This document shows, piece by piece, positions 36,903 to 45,233 of a DNA stretch of 64,000 nt. Every line of letters starts with the position of its first letter. Position 1 is the first letter of the stretch. This stretch comes from Bacteroidota bacterium (lineage in GTDB: Bacteria > Bacteroidota > Bacteroidia > Chitinophagales > Chitinophagaceae), in assembly GCA_023437225.1 (NCBI GenBank), contig JAEZGS010000011.1, positions 1 through 64,000 on the forward strand, in the 5' to 3' direction. The translations under genes and the position numbers were made by a program. The notes beneath the pieces were generated by a model. That model made no database searches. It saw only the letters and a program-made list of their open reading frames with translations, and was not told the DNA's origin.

Positions 36903-36933
36903 AAAGTAGGAAGCATTGCTTCCTACTTTTTTT
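36903..36933 (+). terminator. Strong terminator after rpoC
   Basis: AAAGTAGGAAGC and GCTTCCTACTTT form a 12-bp perfect stem around ATT, followed by a T-run to 36933. Confidence 0.95.
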
Positions 36934-37034
36934 GTTACATAAATGCGCGGCACTTTAACAATTCAGATTTCTTTGAAGAATCTATATTGCGTGTCCGAGT
37001 TAAGGCAAAAAAAGCTTGCAAAAAACCTGAGTTA

Positions 37035-37625
37035 ATGAAAAACATTTCTACCGTTCTGGGTATTGTTTCACTTGTTCTGATTGGTGTTTTATTTTATCTG
37101 CATTTTAGTCGCACAGACAGCCCGCGAAATGCATCGCGTAATACGGTAAAACAAGACAGTACAGATTTCCGTATTGCATATTTTGATATCGATTCTCTGC
37201 AGGAGCATTATCAGTATTTCAAAGATGTTTCTACTGAGATAAAGTCAAAAGAAAATGCGATCACTTCTGAGTTAAGCAATATGCAAACGGGTTACCAGAA
37301 AAAGATCCGCGAATGGCAGGAGCGTGGCCCCAATATGACCCAATCAGAGGGCGAGGCGGCACAACGCGAGTACGCTCAAATGCAGCAACGATATGAGCAG
37401 CGACAGGTAGCATTGGAGCAGGACCTGCAGAAAACCAAGATGGATAAGATGAATGATGTGCGCAAGAAAATTGAAGATTATCTAAAGGAATATAACAAGG
37501 CACATGGATATGCATTTATTCTGTCCTATGAGCCCGGGTTCATGCTTTACTACAAGGATTCAGTATATGACATCACCAGTGATGTTATCAAAGGCCTCAA
37601 CGATCAGTATAAAAAGGTGAAGTAG
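37035..37625 (+). CDS. OmpH/Skp-family membrane-anchored coiled-coil protein
   Basis: A 196-residue protein. An N-terminal transmembrane or uncleaved signal helix (about residues 6-24, VLGIVSLVLIGVLFYLHF) is followed by RIAYFDIDSLQEHYQYFKD and a long alpha-helical coiled coil (about 65-155, rich in Q, E and K). The C-terminal strand region includes YAFILSYEPGFMLYYKDSVYDIT. This is the OmpH (Skp) pattern of a periplasmic chaperone for outer membrane proteins. The frame is open to 36987, but the ATG at 37035 starts directly before the hydrophobic helix. A period-8 repeat array begins right at its stop codon. Confidence 0.85.
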   Translation: MKNISTVLGIVSLVLIGVLFYLHFSRTDSPRNASRNTVKQDSTDFRIAYFDIDSLQEHYQYFKDVSTEIKSKENAITSELSNMQTGYQKKIREWQERGPNMTQSEGEAAQREYAQMQQRYEQRQVALEQDLQKTKMDKMNDVRKKIEDYLKEYNKAHGYAFILSYEPGFMLYYKDSVYDITSDVIKGLNDQYKKVK

Positions 37626-37820
37626 TAGTGTGCTAGTGTGCTAGTGTGCTAGTGTGCTAATGTGCTAATGTGTAGATGTGAAAATGTGGAGATGTGCTAA
37701 TGTGTAGATGTGAAAATGTGGAGATGTGAAAATGTGGCGATGTGAAAGTGAGGAGATGTGAAAGTGAGGACATGTGACAATGTGAAAATGTGGAGATGTG
37801 AAAATGGAAATGTGGAAATC
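37626..37820. repeat. Period-8 tandem array (TAGTGTGC grading into NNNATGTG)
   Basis: About 24 octamers directly after the OmpH stop. It begins with four perfect TAGTGTGC units and then drifts to TAATGTGC, TAGATGTG, AAAATGTG, GAGATGTG and related units, always keeping the ATGTG/GTGTG core in an 8-base frame. There are no spacers and no ORF. A reverse-oriented relative lies at 40714-40790. Confidence 0.92.
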
Positions 37821-37850
37821 CGTTTCTCCGATTATCTGATCCTCTGATCG

Positions 37851-37894
37851 TCCGCATTCCGCATTCGCTATCCGCTTTCCGCTTCCCGCTTTCT
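37851..37894. repeat. Degenerate heptamer array (CATTCCG / CTTTCCG / CTTCCCG)
   Basis: Six to seven 7-base units of the same family and strand as the array at 1-69, placed between the octamer array and the 3' end of radC. Confidence 0.8.
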
Positions 37895-37895
37895 G

Positions 37896-38588
37896 TTAAA
37901 TGCTTCCTTCATCAGCGAAGCTATAGTATCCATCCTCACTTACAATGATATGATCGAGGATGCGTATATCAAAGTATCTCGATGCCTCCTTGATCTTTGC
38001 GGTTAGTTCTTCGTCTGCGCGGCTGGGTCGTAAGGAACCGGACGGGTGGTTATGACATAAAATCATGCTGGCTGCATTTTCTTCCAGCGCCTTTTTCAGG
38101 ATGACCCGCGGATCGGCGATCGTAGCCGTCATACCGCCTTCACTCACGATCTCAAGATGATTGATGCGGTTCGCTCGATTGAGGTACATCACCGCAAACA
38201 CTTCGTGTGAATGATCTTTAAGCATGGCCTGAAAGTAATTTGCAACATCGCGGCTACCCTGCACGATAGGCTTTTCGAGTTGCTCGCGGGCCTGGCGCCT
38301 CCTTCCTAATTCCAGTGCTGCTGCAATGATCACAGATTTTGCTTCGCCGAGTCCTTTGATCTTCATCATTTCCTTTACCGATAATTTTCCAAGTTGATGA
38401 AGATTATTCTTACTTAAGGAAAGAAGGTCCCTGGCGATGTCTACGGCTGTGCGGTTTTTTGTTCCATGTTGGATCAAGATCGACAACAACTCTGAATCAC
38501 TGAGGTTTTCCGATCCAATGCTTCGTAATTTTTCACGCGGTCTATCGTCCTTTGCCCATAGTTTAATTGAGTAGTTCTTCTCTTGCAT
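37896..38588 (-). CDS. radC: RadC/YeeS-type JAMM domain protein
   Basis: A 230-residue RadC (UPF0758). An N-terminal helix-hairpin-helix region (about residues 20-95, KIKGLGEAKS) precedes a JAB1/MPN metalloprotease-like domain. The zinc motif is intact: His179 and His181 in CHNHPSGS, and Asp192 in SRADEE. The historic DNA-repair role is disputed and the true function is unknown. Standalone, flanked by repeats. Confidence 0.93.
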   Translation of the reverse strand: MQEKNYSIKLWAKDDRPREKLRSIGSENLSDSELLSILIQHGTKNRTAVDIARDLLSLSKNNLHQLGKLSVKEMMKIKGLGEAKSVIIAAALELGRRRQAREQLEKPIVQGSRDVANYFQAMLKDHSHEVFAVMYLNRANRINHLEIVSEGGMTATIADPRVILKKALEENAASMILCHNHPSGSLRPSRADEELTAKIKEASRYFDIRILDHIIVSEDGYYSFADEGSI

Positions 38589-38700
38589 CCATCAATGTTA
38601 CCCCTTATCTTCACAATACAAATGAGGAAAAAGCGTATTATGTGCGTTATTTTTCCGTTTTTGTCCATATATCCAATTTCGAAGAACTAAACCAAAATCC

Positions 38701-38916
38701 ATGAACAGAAAAACTACCTATTCTGCACTTGGTGGCTATCAGCCCTTTCTATTTTGTATTGGGATGTATTTTGTCGCCCTTTTCTTTTCCATCCTGGTTT
38801 GCTCTGCAATTTTCAATGCGGTTAATCCGCGCACCAGCGTTGCCAGGGAATCTGCAGTTCCCCAAAATTCGCTGGCGGTGACCAGGGATGCAGTACTACT
38901 AACTGCAGTGAAATAA
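38701..38916 (+). CDS. Small single-span membrane protein, unknown
   Basis: A 71-residue frame encoding a hydrophobic helix at about residues 16-40 (FLFCIGMYFVALFFSILVCS) and a polar tail. I do not recognise it. It is called a gene because it starts with ATG, is the only frame in its interval and is followed 17 bases later by a strong terminator pointing the same way. It may be lineage-specific. Confidence 0.5.
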   Translation: MNRKTTYSALGGYQPFLFCIGMYFVALFFSILVCSAIFNAVNPRTSVARESAVPQNSLAVTRDAVLLTAVK

Positions 38917-38933
38917 TAAAAATTATTAGCTTA

Positions 38934-38959
38934 AAACCCGCGGCTGGCGCGGGTTTTTT
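38934..38959 (+). terminator. Terminator after the small membrane protein gene
   Basis: AAACCCGCG and CGCGGGTTT form a 9-bp GC-rich stem around GCTGG, followed by six T residues. Confidence 0.9.
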
Positions 38960-39037
38960 GTGTCTCCAATTAAAAAAATGTAGTCGCAGGTCAGGTAATT
39001 GGTCCATAGTTTTATCTTCGCGGCTCATTTACCAAGT

Positions 39038-39988
39038 ATGCACACTTCTCCAAAGATTTTCTCAGGTACCGGCTCACAATACCTCGCTGAAAGAATTGCA
39101 CAAAAATTTGGTATCCCTTTAGGTAAGATAACCATCCAGAAATTTAGCGACGGTGAGATTCAACCCGTTTTCAATGAAAGTATCCGGGGAGATATTGTTT
39201 TCCTTATTCAAAGTACGTTTTCGCCTTGTGACACCATTATGGAACTTCTGCTGATGATTGATGCTGCACGAAGAGCATCGGCAAATAAGGTGGTTGCGGT
39301 GATTCCGTATTTCGGTTATGCCCGGCAGGACCGGAAAGACAAACCGCGTGTGGCCATCGGTTCGAAGCTCATTGCCAACATGTTGGTTGCTGCAGGTGCC
39401 GACCGTGTGATCACCATGGATCTCCATGCTCCCCAAATCCAGGGATACTTTGATATCCCGGTGGACCACCTTGACAGCTCCGCCATTTTTATCCCTTACA
39501 TTGAGCAACTTCAACTTGAAAAGCTTACCTTTGCGGCCCCTGACGTGGGCAGCGCCAATAGGATCCGCGAGATCGCTACATATTTCAATGCTGAAATGGT
39601 GATCTGTGATAAGCACCGCAAACGTGCAAATGAAATTGCAAGTATGGTGGTGATTGGCGACGTAACTGGCAGGGACGTGATCCTTATAGATGACATTTGT
39701 GATACTGGGGGCACTCTTGCAAAATCTGCAGGATTGCTGAAGGAAAAGGGAGCGAGAAGTGTTCGGGCGCTTTGTACACACCCCGTGTTGAGTGGCAATG
39801 CGTATTCAAACATTGACAATAGTGTGCTTGAAGAGCTGGTAGTTCTCGATACAATTCCTCTGAAACAAAGGTCATCGAAGATAAAAGTATTGAGTGTGGA
39901 CGAGCTGTTCGCCGTAGCATTGAGAAATGCTTATGAGAACAAGAGCATTTCAAGTCTGTTCATTCACAGTCAGCGCCGCAATCATTAA
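39038..39988 (+). CDS. prs: Ribose-phosphate pyrophosphokinase
   Basis: A 316-residue PRPP synthetase, making phosphoribosyl pyrophosphate from ribose 5-phosphate and ATP for nucleotide, His and Trp synthesis. Key motifs are FSDGEIQPVFNESIRGDIVF, the ATP-loop YARQDRKDKPRVAI, the flexible-loop DLHAPQIQGYFDIPVDHL and the PRPP-binding VILIDDICDTGGTLAKSA. The start at 39038 (MHTSPKIFSGTGSQ) fits the family; the frame runs open to a TTG at 38999. It precedes rplY by 38 bases, a common pairing. Confidence 0.96.
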   Translation: MHTSPKIFSGTGSQYLAERIAQKFGIPLGKITIQKFSDGEIQPVFNESIRGDIVFLIQSTFSPCDTIMELLLMIDAARRASANKVVAVIPYFGYARQDRKDKPRVAIGSKLIANMLVAAGADRVITMDLHAPQIQGYFDIPVDHLDSSAIFIPYIEQLQLEKLTFAAPDVGSANRIREIATYFNAEMVICDKHRKRANEIASMVVIGDVTGRDVILIDDICDTGGTLAKSAGLLKEKGARSVRALCTHPVLSGNAYSNIDNSVLEELVVLDTIPLKQRSSKIKVLSVDELFAVALRNAYENKSISSLFIHSQRRNH

Positions 39989-40026
39989 GGAGCACAAGCA
40001 ATCGTTTATTAATAAACACATATAAA

Positions 40027-40605
40027 ATGAAAACAATTACAATCGAAGGACAACTGAGGACCGAAACTGGCAAAAAAGCCACCCGCCAGTATCGCTCTCA
40101 GGGCTTAGTACCTGGTGTAATTTACGGGGGTGCCAAGGAGGTAAATTTCGTAGCTCCGGTATTGGCTTTCAAACCACTTGTTTACACACCTGAATTCCAG
40201 GTAGCTGAGATCAAAGTGGATGGAGCAAGTTACCGTTGTATCCTTAAGGACATTCAGTTCGATAAGGTTTCGGATGCGCTGAACCACGTAGATTTCCTGG
40301 AGCTGGTTGAAGACAAGAAAGTGATCGCTACATTGCCAATCAAATTCACTGGTGCATCTATCGGTGTTAAAGAAGGTGGTAAGCTGGTTACGAAAATGAA
40401 GACCTTGAAAGTGAAAGCTTATCCAAAGCATTTGAAAGAAAATATTGAGTTGGATATTACAAACCTCACTTTGAATGGTAACATTCGTGTGGAAGATGTG
40501 AAAGATGAGAATTTAGAGATCCTCAACTCACCTCGTATTCCTATCGCTTCTGTTGTAATGACCCGTCAGTTGAGACAGGAAGAAGCAACACAGGGTAAGA
40601 AGTAA
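40027..40605 (+). CDS. rplY: Large ribosomal subunit protein bL25, CTC form
   Basis: A 192-residue long (Ctc/TL5) form of bL25, which binds 5S rRNA. The N-terminal L25 domain starts MKTITIEGQLRTETGKKATR with GLVPGVIYGG; the C-terminal TL5 domain (about 95-185) includes SIGVKEGGKLVTKMKTLKV. It forms a likely prs-rplY operon ended by the following terminator. Confidence 0.95.
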   Translation: MKTITIEGQLRTETGKKATRQYRSQGLVPGVIYGGAKEVNFVAPVLAFKPLVYTPEFQVAEIKVDGASYRCILKDIQFDKVSDALNHVDFLELVEDKKVIATLPIKFTGASIGVKEGGKLVTKMKTLKVKAYPKHLKENIELDITNLTLNGNIRVEDVKDENLEILNSPRIPIASVVMTRQLRQEEATQGKK

Positions 40606-40625
40606 ACACTTCTCCGATATTGAAC

Positions 40626-40652
40626 AGCCCCACACTATGTGGGGCTTTTTTT
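40626..40652 (+). terminator. Terminator after rplY
   Basis: AGCCCCACA and TGTGGGGCT form a 9-bp stem around CTA, followed by seven T residues. Confidence 0.93.
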
Positions 40653-40713
40653 GTGGATGGAGAATTGTGGATTGAGAATCTGAATTGTGAACAGAATTGA
40701 GGTTTGGTAATGA

Positions 40714-40790
40714 CACTATCACACTAGCACACTAGCACACTAGCATACTAGCATACTAGCACACTATCACACTAGCATACTAGCACACTA
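40714..40790. repeat. Period-8 tandem array (CACACTAG), inverted relative of 37626 array
   Basis: About ten octamers (CACTAGCA, TACTAGCA, CACTATCA). The 26 bases at 40720-40745 are the exact reverse complement of 37631-37656. It is followed by CATTCTGCATTCCG (40797-40810), a piece of the heptamer family. Between the rplY terminator and this array the DNA (40653-40708) is a loose GAATTGTG-like low-complexity stretch. Confidence 0.9.
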
Positions 40791-40815
40791 ACTCCGCATT
40801 CTGCATTCCGTTAAA

Positions 40816-40823
40816 TACTTTTG
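40816..40823 (+). promoter_or_regulatory. Candidate pth -7 box very close to the start codon
   Basis: TACTTTTG matches TAnnTTTG and ends only four bases before the pth ATG at 40828. If used, transcription would start at or within a few bases of the ATG, giving a leaderless mRNA. No clear -33 element is seen. Confidence 0.4.
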
Positions 40824-40827
40824 CATC

Positions 40828-41406
40828 ATGGCAGGATATCTGATAATCGGACTTGGGAACCCTGGCGCTGAATACGCCGGCACACGTCACAATATAGGTT
40901 TTGACATCGTTGACGCACTTGCATCCAAACACCAGTCATCATTCCACAGCGATCGACTGGCAGATGTCTGTTCTCTTAAACTTAAGGGCCGATCTGTTGT
41001 GCTCATCAAGCCAATGACCTACATGAACCTAAGTGGCAGGGCTGTGAAATACTGGATTGATAAAGAAAAAGTAGAATTGGCAAATACACTTACTGTTGTC
41101 GACGACCTTGCCCTTCCACTTAGCAGGATTCGCCTTCGTCCCTCTGGTACCCATGCAGGTCATAACGGACTACGCAGCATACAGGAGGTTCTTCTGACAG
41201 AGGCCTACCCCAAGTTGCGCTTCGGCATCGGCAGCGATTATCCCAAAGGCCGACAGGCAGATTTTGTATTGAGTAAATGGAAACCTGTTGAGCTGCCCGT
41301 AGTTCAACAAAAGATCCACGCTTCTGTCGACCTTATCGAAAGTTTTATTTTCAATGGAATGGAGCGAACAATGAACGACTATAATAAAAAGGAATTCTCT
41401 TTATGA
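40828..41406 (+). CDS. pth: Peptidyl-tRNA hydrolase
   Basis: A 192-residue Pth that frees tRNA from stalled peptidyl-tRNA. It begins MAGYLIIGLGNPGAEYAGTR; the catalytic His is in TRHNIGFD (about residue 22). Asn and Asp motifs are visible as PMTYMNLSGRAV (about 69-80) and VVDDLALPL (about 91-99), followed by GGHNGL-like AGHNGLRSI. Full length. No rplY-pth fusion, but the genes are near neighbours as in many bacteria. Confidence 0.96.
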   Translation: MAGYLIIGLGNPGAEYAGTRHNIGFDIVDALASKHQSSFHSDRLADVCSLKLKGRSVVLIKPMTYMNLSGRAVKYWIDKEKVELANTLTVVDDLALPLSRIRLRPSGTHAGHNGLRSIQEVLLTEAYPKLRFGIGSDYPKGRQADFVLSKWKPVELPVVQQKIHASVDLIESFIFNGMERTMNDYNKKEFSL

Positions 41407-41547
41407 TATATTGATAATGAATATTATTTTCGCTGGAAGATTGTTTTTTTTGTAATATTTTACAATATTCAATTTCGATCCAATTCAATCCTTCGACTTA
41501 CCTGCGACTCTTGAAAACTATTATCTCAGTTAAACCCTTATTTGAAT

Positions 41548-42159
41548 ATGAAAATATTCTGTGTTGGCCGTAACTATGTAGCTCATGCAAAGGAATTGGG
41601 AAATGAAGTACCCGGCGAACCGGTTATCTTTATGAAGCCCAAAAGTGCGCTGTTACAGGCTCATACCCCGTTTTACTATCCCGAATTCACTAACGAACTC
41701 CATTACGAGGCAGAACTGGTTTTGCGTATTTCGAAGAATGGAAAATACATCCAGGAACGATTTGCGAACAAGTATTATGACGCCCTAACCGCCGGAATCG
41801 ACTTCACCGCTCGCGATATACAGGATGAATTAAAAGAAAAAGGGCTTCCCTGGGAAAAAGCGAAAGCCTGGGATAACTCTGCCGTAATCGGTAAATGGAT
41901 ACCGTTGACCAACGTCAAGAATAAGAAAGACATCAACTTCTCCCTTCAAAAAAATAAAGAGCTTGTTCAAAAAGGCAACTCTGGGCTAATGATCAACAGC
42001 TTTGACAAGATTGTTTCCTACATTTCAAACTATTTTTCCGTAAACATCGGCGATCTAATATTCACCGGCACTCCCGAAGGTGTTGGCGAAGTAGTGGTTG
42101 GCGATGAACTCGAACTATTTATTGAAGAAGAACAAATGCTTACTCTGGAAGTGAAATAA
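41548..42159 (+). CDS. Fumarylacetoacetate hydrolase family protein (FAHD1-like)
   Basis: A 203-residue single-domain FAH-fold enzyme. It starts MKIFCVGRNYVAHAKELGNE and carries the metal-binding set HYEAELVLRI (about residues 52-61) and GIDFTARDIQDELK (about 88-101), ending near FTGTPEGVGEV. FAHD1-type members hydrolyse acylpyruvates or decarboxylate oxaloacetate; others act in aromatic catabolism. The start is the ATG at 41548, two codons after a TTG. Its stop overlaps the next gene's start (TAATG), suggesting a two-gene operon. Confidence 0.85.
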   Translation: MKIFCVGRNYVAHAKELGNEVPGEPVIFMKPKSALLQAHTPFYYPEFTNELHYEAELVLRISKNGKYIQERFANKYYDALTAGIDFTARDIQDELKEKGLPWEKAKAWDNSAVIGKWIPLTNVKNKKDINFSLQKNKELVQKGNSGLMINSFDKIVSYISNYFSVNIGDLIFTGTPEGVGEVVVGDELELFIEEEQMLTLEVK

Positions 42160-44225
42160 TGATCCCAACGGACATATTGATCAGCGCTTACAGGTTAATG
42201 TGCACATCAGGTGCCATGGCCGAAACATATGAAGCCAACCGATCGGTCTGTAAATACGTACACTCTACATCCCGCGGGCATGAAGCGATTCAAATAGCCA
42301 CAGCAATGCACTTGCAGCCCTGTGATTATGTGAGTCCTTATTATCGGGATGAAAGCCTGTTGTTAGGCCTTGGCTTTACTCCCTATGAATTAATGTTGCA
42401 GCTGCTTGCCAAAGGCGATGACATCTTTACCGGGGGCCGAAGCTACTATTCGCATCCCAACTATCGCGGCGATGACAAACCTACGATCATCCATCAAAGC
42501 AGCGCAACGGGTATGCAGGCTATTCCTACCACGGGCATTGCCCAGGGTATTCAGCATATTGAAACCTCCAATGTTTTGCCATTATCCCGCACTGCAGATG
42601 GACGATTGCCCGTTGTATTATGTTCTCTGGGGGATGCGAGCATTACAGAAGGCGAAGTGAGTGAGGCCTTCCAGTTTGCTGTGTTAAAGAGGTTGCCGAT
42701 AATCTATCTTATCCAGGACAATCGCTGGGGTATAAGTGTAAGCGCACGCGAATCTCGCGTGATGGATGCCGTGCAATATGCTAGCGGCTTTCCGGGCATG
42801 GAAGCTATAAAGATCGATGGAAGCGATTTTGTCGAGAGCTATGAAACAATGGCCAGGGTTGTTGCTCATGTAAGAGAGAACCGCATGCCTTATGTTGTGC
42901 AGGCAATGGTGCCGCTGCTCGGACACCATACAAGTGGTGTTCGGAAAGAAGCATACCGATCGGCTTCAAACATGGAATTCCACAGGACTTATGATCCAAA
43001 GCCCTTACTGCATAAACGTCTTACTGATCTGGGAGTTTCAGCTCAGCTTCTCGAAGAACTTGAACAGCAGACGTTGAACCAGGTAGTGTCCGATTTTCAA
43101 AAGGCAGTCGGTTCCGCGGATCCCGATCCTTCATCGGCTCATGAACATATTTTTGTACCAACTCCCGTTATACAGGAAAAAGGACAACGCGCCCCTGATG
43201 GCAATGCACGAGTACTCATGGTAGACGCTGCATTGTTTGCCATTCGGGAACTGATGGAAGAACATCCGGAAGCCTTGCTCTATGGTCAGGACGTGGGCAA
43301 ACGTCTGGGTGGTGTATTTCGCGAAGCGGCAACACTAGCTGATCAATTTGGAGTGAACCGTGTCTTTAATACGGCCATCCAGGAGGCATATATTATCGGA
43401 TCCACGGCAGGTATGAGTGCGGTAGGATTGAAGCCGATAGTCGAAGTTCAGTTTGCAGATTATATATTTCCGGGGTTCAATCAACTGGTAACAGAGATCT
43501 CAAAATCTTGTTACTTAAGTTGCGGTAAGTTCCCGGTTCAAACGCTTATACGCGTTCCTATTGGTGCATATGGAGGTGGAGGCCCATATCACAGCGCAAG
43601 CATTGAAACCACTCTCCTTTCTATCAAAGGCATCAAGGTTGTATATCCTTCCAATGCTGCAGATATGAAAGGCTTAATGAAAGCAGCTTTTCTGGATCCA
43701 AATCCAGTGGTTATGCTGGAACATAAGGGTCTGTACTGGAGCCGCCTCGAAGGCACCGATGAGGCAAAGACCATTGAACCCTCACGTGATTATGTCATAC
43801 CACTCGGAAAAGCGACGTTTGCATTACATGCTAAGGAGAACAACATTTTAAATGGAGACGTTTGTCTTGTTGTAACATATGGAATGGGAGTATACAAAGC
43901 GAAGCTTGCCGCGAAACATTTTGATGGAAAAGTAGGGGTGCTTGATCTCCGTTGTTTATATCCGTTAGACGATCAGTTGTTGTTTGAATCAGTGAAGCTT
44001 TATTCCAAATGTCTTGTGCTAACGGAAGAGCCTCATCTTAATTCATTTGCAGAAGCCCTTGCGGGACGAATATCACTTAATTGCTTTCAACATCTCGATG
44101 CCCCGGTCGAATACCTGGGGGCTGATGCTGTACCTGCAATACCACTCAATGCAGGATTGGAAAAGGCCGTTATTCCAGGTGTTAATCAGGTCCATGATAA
44201 GATCAAATCACTTCTCGCTTTCTAA
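42159..44225 (+). CDS. 2-oxoacid dehydrogenase E1, fused alpha and beta chains
   Basis: A 688-residue thiamine-diphosphate enzyme joining E1-alpha (about residues 1-320) and E1-beta (about 345-688). The TPP-binding motif is GDASITEGE followed by N at QDNRWGIS (about 155-195). The beta half has LYGQDVGKRLGGVFREA and VQFADYIFPGFNQLVTE. It resembles branched-chain 2-oxoisovalerate dehydrogenase E1, which feeds iso-branched fatty acid synthesis; pyruvate or other 2-oxoacids are possible. E2 and E3 genes are not in this window. Coupled to the FAH gene by a one-base overlap. Confidence 0.88.
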   Translation: MIPTDILISAYRLMCTSGAMAETYEANRSVCKYVHSTSRGHEAIQIATAMHLQPCDYVSPYYRDESLLLGLGFTPYELMLQLLAKGDDIFTGGRSYYSHPNYRGDDKPTIIHQSSATGMQAIPTTGIAQGIQHIETSNVLPLSRTADGRLPVVLCSLGDASITEGEVSEAFQFAVLKRLPIIYLIQDNRWGISVSARESRVMDAVQYASGFPGMEAIKIDGSDFVESYETMARVVAHVRENRMPYVVQAMVPLLGHHTSGVRKEAYRSASNMEFHRTYDPKPLLHKRLTDLGVSAQLLEELEQQTLNQVVSDFQKAVGSADPDPSSAHEHIFVPTPVIQEKGQRAPDGNARVLMVDAALFAIRELMEEHPEALLYGQDVGKRLGGVFREAATLADQFGVNRVFNTAIQEAYIIGSTAGMSAVGLKPIVEVQFADYIFPGFNQLVTEISKSCYLSCGKFPVQTLIRVPIGAYGGGGPYHSASIETTLLSIKGIKVVYPSNAADMKGLMKAAFLDPNPVVMLEHKGLYWSRLEGTDEAKTIEPSRDYVIPLGKATFALHAKENNILNGDVCLVVTYGMGVYKAKLAAKHFDGKVGVLDLRCLYPLDDQLLFESVKLYSKCLVLTEEPHLNSFAEALAGRISLNCFQHLDAPVEYLGADAVPAIPLNAGLEKAVIPGVNQVHDKIKSLLAF

Positions 44226-44349
44226 TTGGAAATCAAGATAAGGTAAGGCTTTCGTATATCCCATGCATCCACCGCTGGTGTATAATTAACGTGCATCTTG
44301 TTACTATTATGGTTTAATTACGTAAGATATCGTACTTAAACTGACACGC

Positions 44350-45066
44350 ATGAAAAACAGGTATCTGAAGGGAGCTCACATATCCGAGAAAAAAGTATTT
44401 GAACTGCTGCGCTTATTTTGTGATGATCTGAACGCAACACAAATTGCCGAAGTATCGGGAATAAGCAGGATCACTGTTAATGCTTACCTGAAAATGATCC
44501 GGCGACTGCTTGCTGAACACAGCGAAGAAGAAGGGCGAAAAAAGCTTGCACATCATCTTGCTCACTATTCAACAACGCGGAACGGCAACGGTAATCATAA
44601 CGGTCATCTTAATGGGCATCATGATGTTCTTTCAATAAATGATGAAAGCGAAAACCTTAATGGCCACAAACGTCCTATGTATGGATTGAATATCGTCAAC
44701 ACTCAGGTATTTGCAACGGAGATTGATGATTTACAACCCGAAGCAGTACACGATTGGTTGAAGAAAAAATATCTGCCCGGTGCTAGTAATCATGTACTCA
44801 GCAGGTTCCAGGCAATTGCTGACTTCAATTCACTAACGCTGTATAGAACGGGCGTGCACGACCGTACCGCGCATCGTGATGATCTCGATCAGTTTTGGGG
44901 CATGCTGCGTTCCCGCATGATCAAATTTCGGGGACTTAACTCTACCACATTGTTCCTTCATGTTAAAGAAACAGAATTCAGGTACAATAACCGCGAACAC
45001 GAAATGTTCGATCTTCTTTTAAAGCTTATACAAAAAAGACCGCTTCATTATAGCAAACAAGACTAA
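44350..45066 (+). CDS. IS1595 (ISPna2-like) transposase homologue, probably domesticated
   Basis: A 238-residue protein. The N-terminus KNRYLKGAHISEKKVFELLR and a helix-turn-helix (ATQIAEVSGISRITVNAYLK, about residues 31-50) match the short IS1595-type transposases. The C-terminus also matches, with DLDQFWGMLRSRMIKFRGL and LHVKETEFRYNNRE. Between them is a 35-residue linker of N, G and H (NGNGNHNGHLNGHHD) not usual for the family, and the IExFW glutamate is replaced (LDQFW). No terminal inverted repeats or target duplications are seen and it has its own terminator. I infer a solitary, possibly regulatory, relative and not a mobile copy. The 124 bases before it show nothing I can name. Confidence 0.6.
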   Translation: MKNRYLKGAHISEKKVFELLRLFCDDLNATQIAEVSGISRITVNAYLKMIRRLLAEHSEEEGRKKLAHHLAHYSTTRNGNGNHNGHLNGHHDVLSINDESENLNGHKRPMYGLNIVNTQVFATEIDDLQPEAVHDWLKKKYLPGASNHVLSRFQAIADFNSLTLYRTGVHDRTAHRDDLDQFWGMLRSRMIKFRGLNSTTLFLHVKETEFRYNNREHEMFDLLLKLIQKRPLHYSKQD

Positions 45067-45097
45067 CTTTTTTTGACGTGTAATTTTCTCATGTGTC

Positions 45098-45125
45098 GCG
45101 GGTTGTTTCTACAACCCGCTTTTTA
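45098..45125 (+). terminator. Terminator after the IS1595-like gene
   Basis: GCGGGTTGT and ACAACCCGC form a perfect 9-bp stem around TTCT, followed by TTTTTT. Confidence 0.93.
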
Positions 45126-45166
45126 TTATCCTTTGTTTCCTGAAATTTAACGACCGCCCGTAGTAG

Positions 45167-45229
45167 AAGACAATCTTGTCTTTTAATTGTTGAAATTGCC
45201 TGTTGATCGATCAACTAATTTAAACAGGC
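45167..45229 (+). promoter_or_regulatory. Nested palindromes upstream of the PNGase F-like gene
   Basis: Three symmetric elements lie in the 65 bases before the gene. They are AAGACAA-TC-TTGTCTT (45167-45182), the perfect 14-base palindrome GTTGATCGATCAAC (45202-45215), and GCCTGTT (45198-45204) paired with AACAGGC (45223-45229), which ends four bases from the ATG. They may be regulator sites or an RNA hairpin controlling translation. Confidence 0.4.
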
Positions 45230-45233
45230 AACC

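Noticed and set aside
37626..37820. CRISPR array
   Set aside because: The units are 8 bases with no spacers between them and no cas genes are nearby; these are simple tandem repeats.
44226..45233. Complete IS element around the IS1595-like gene
   Set aside because: I could not find matching inverted ends or a target duplication, and a host-like terminator follows the gene directly.
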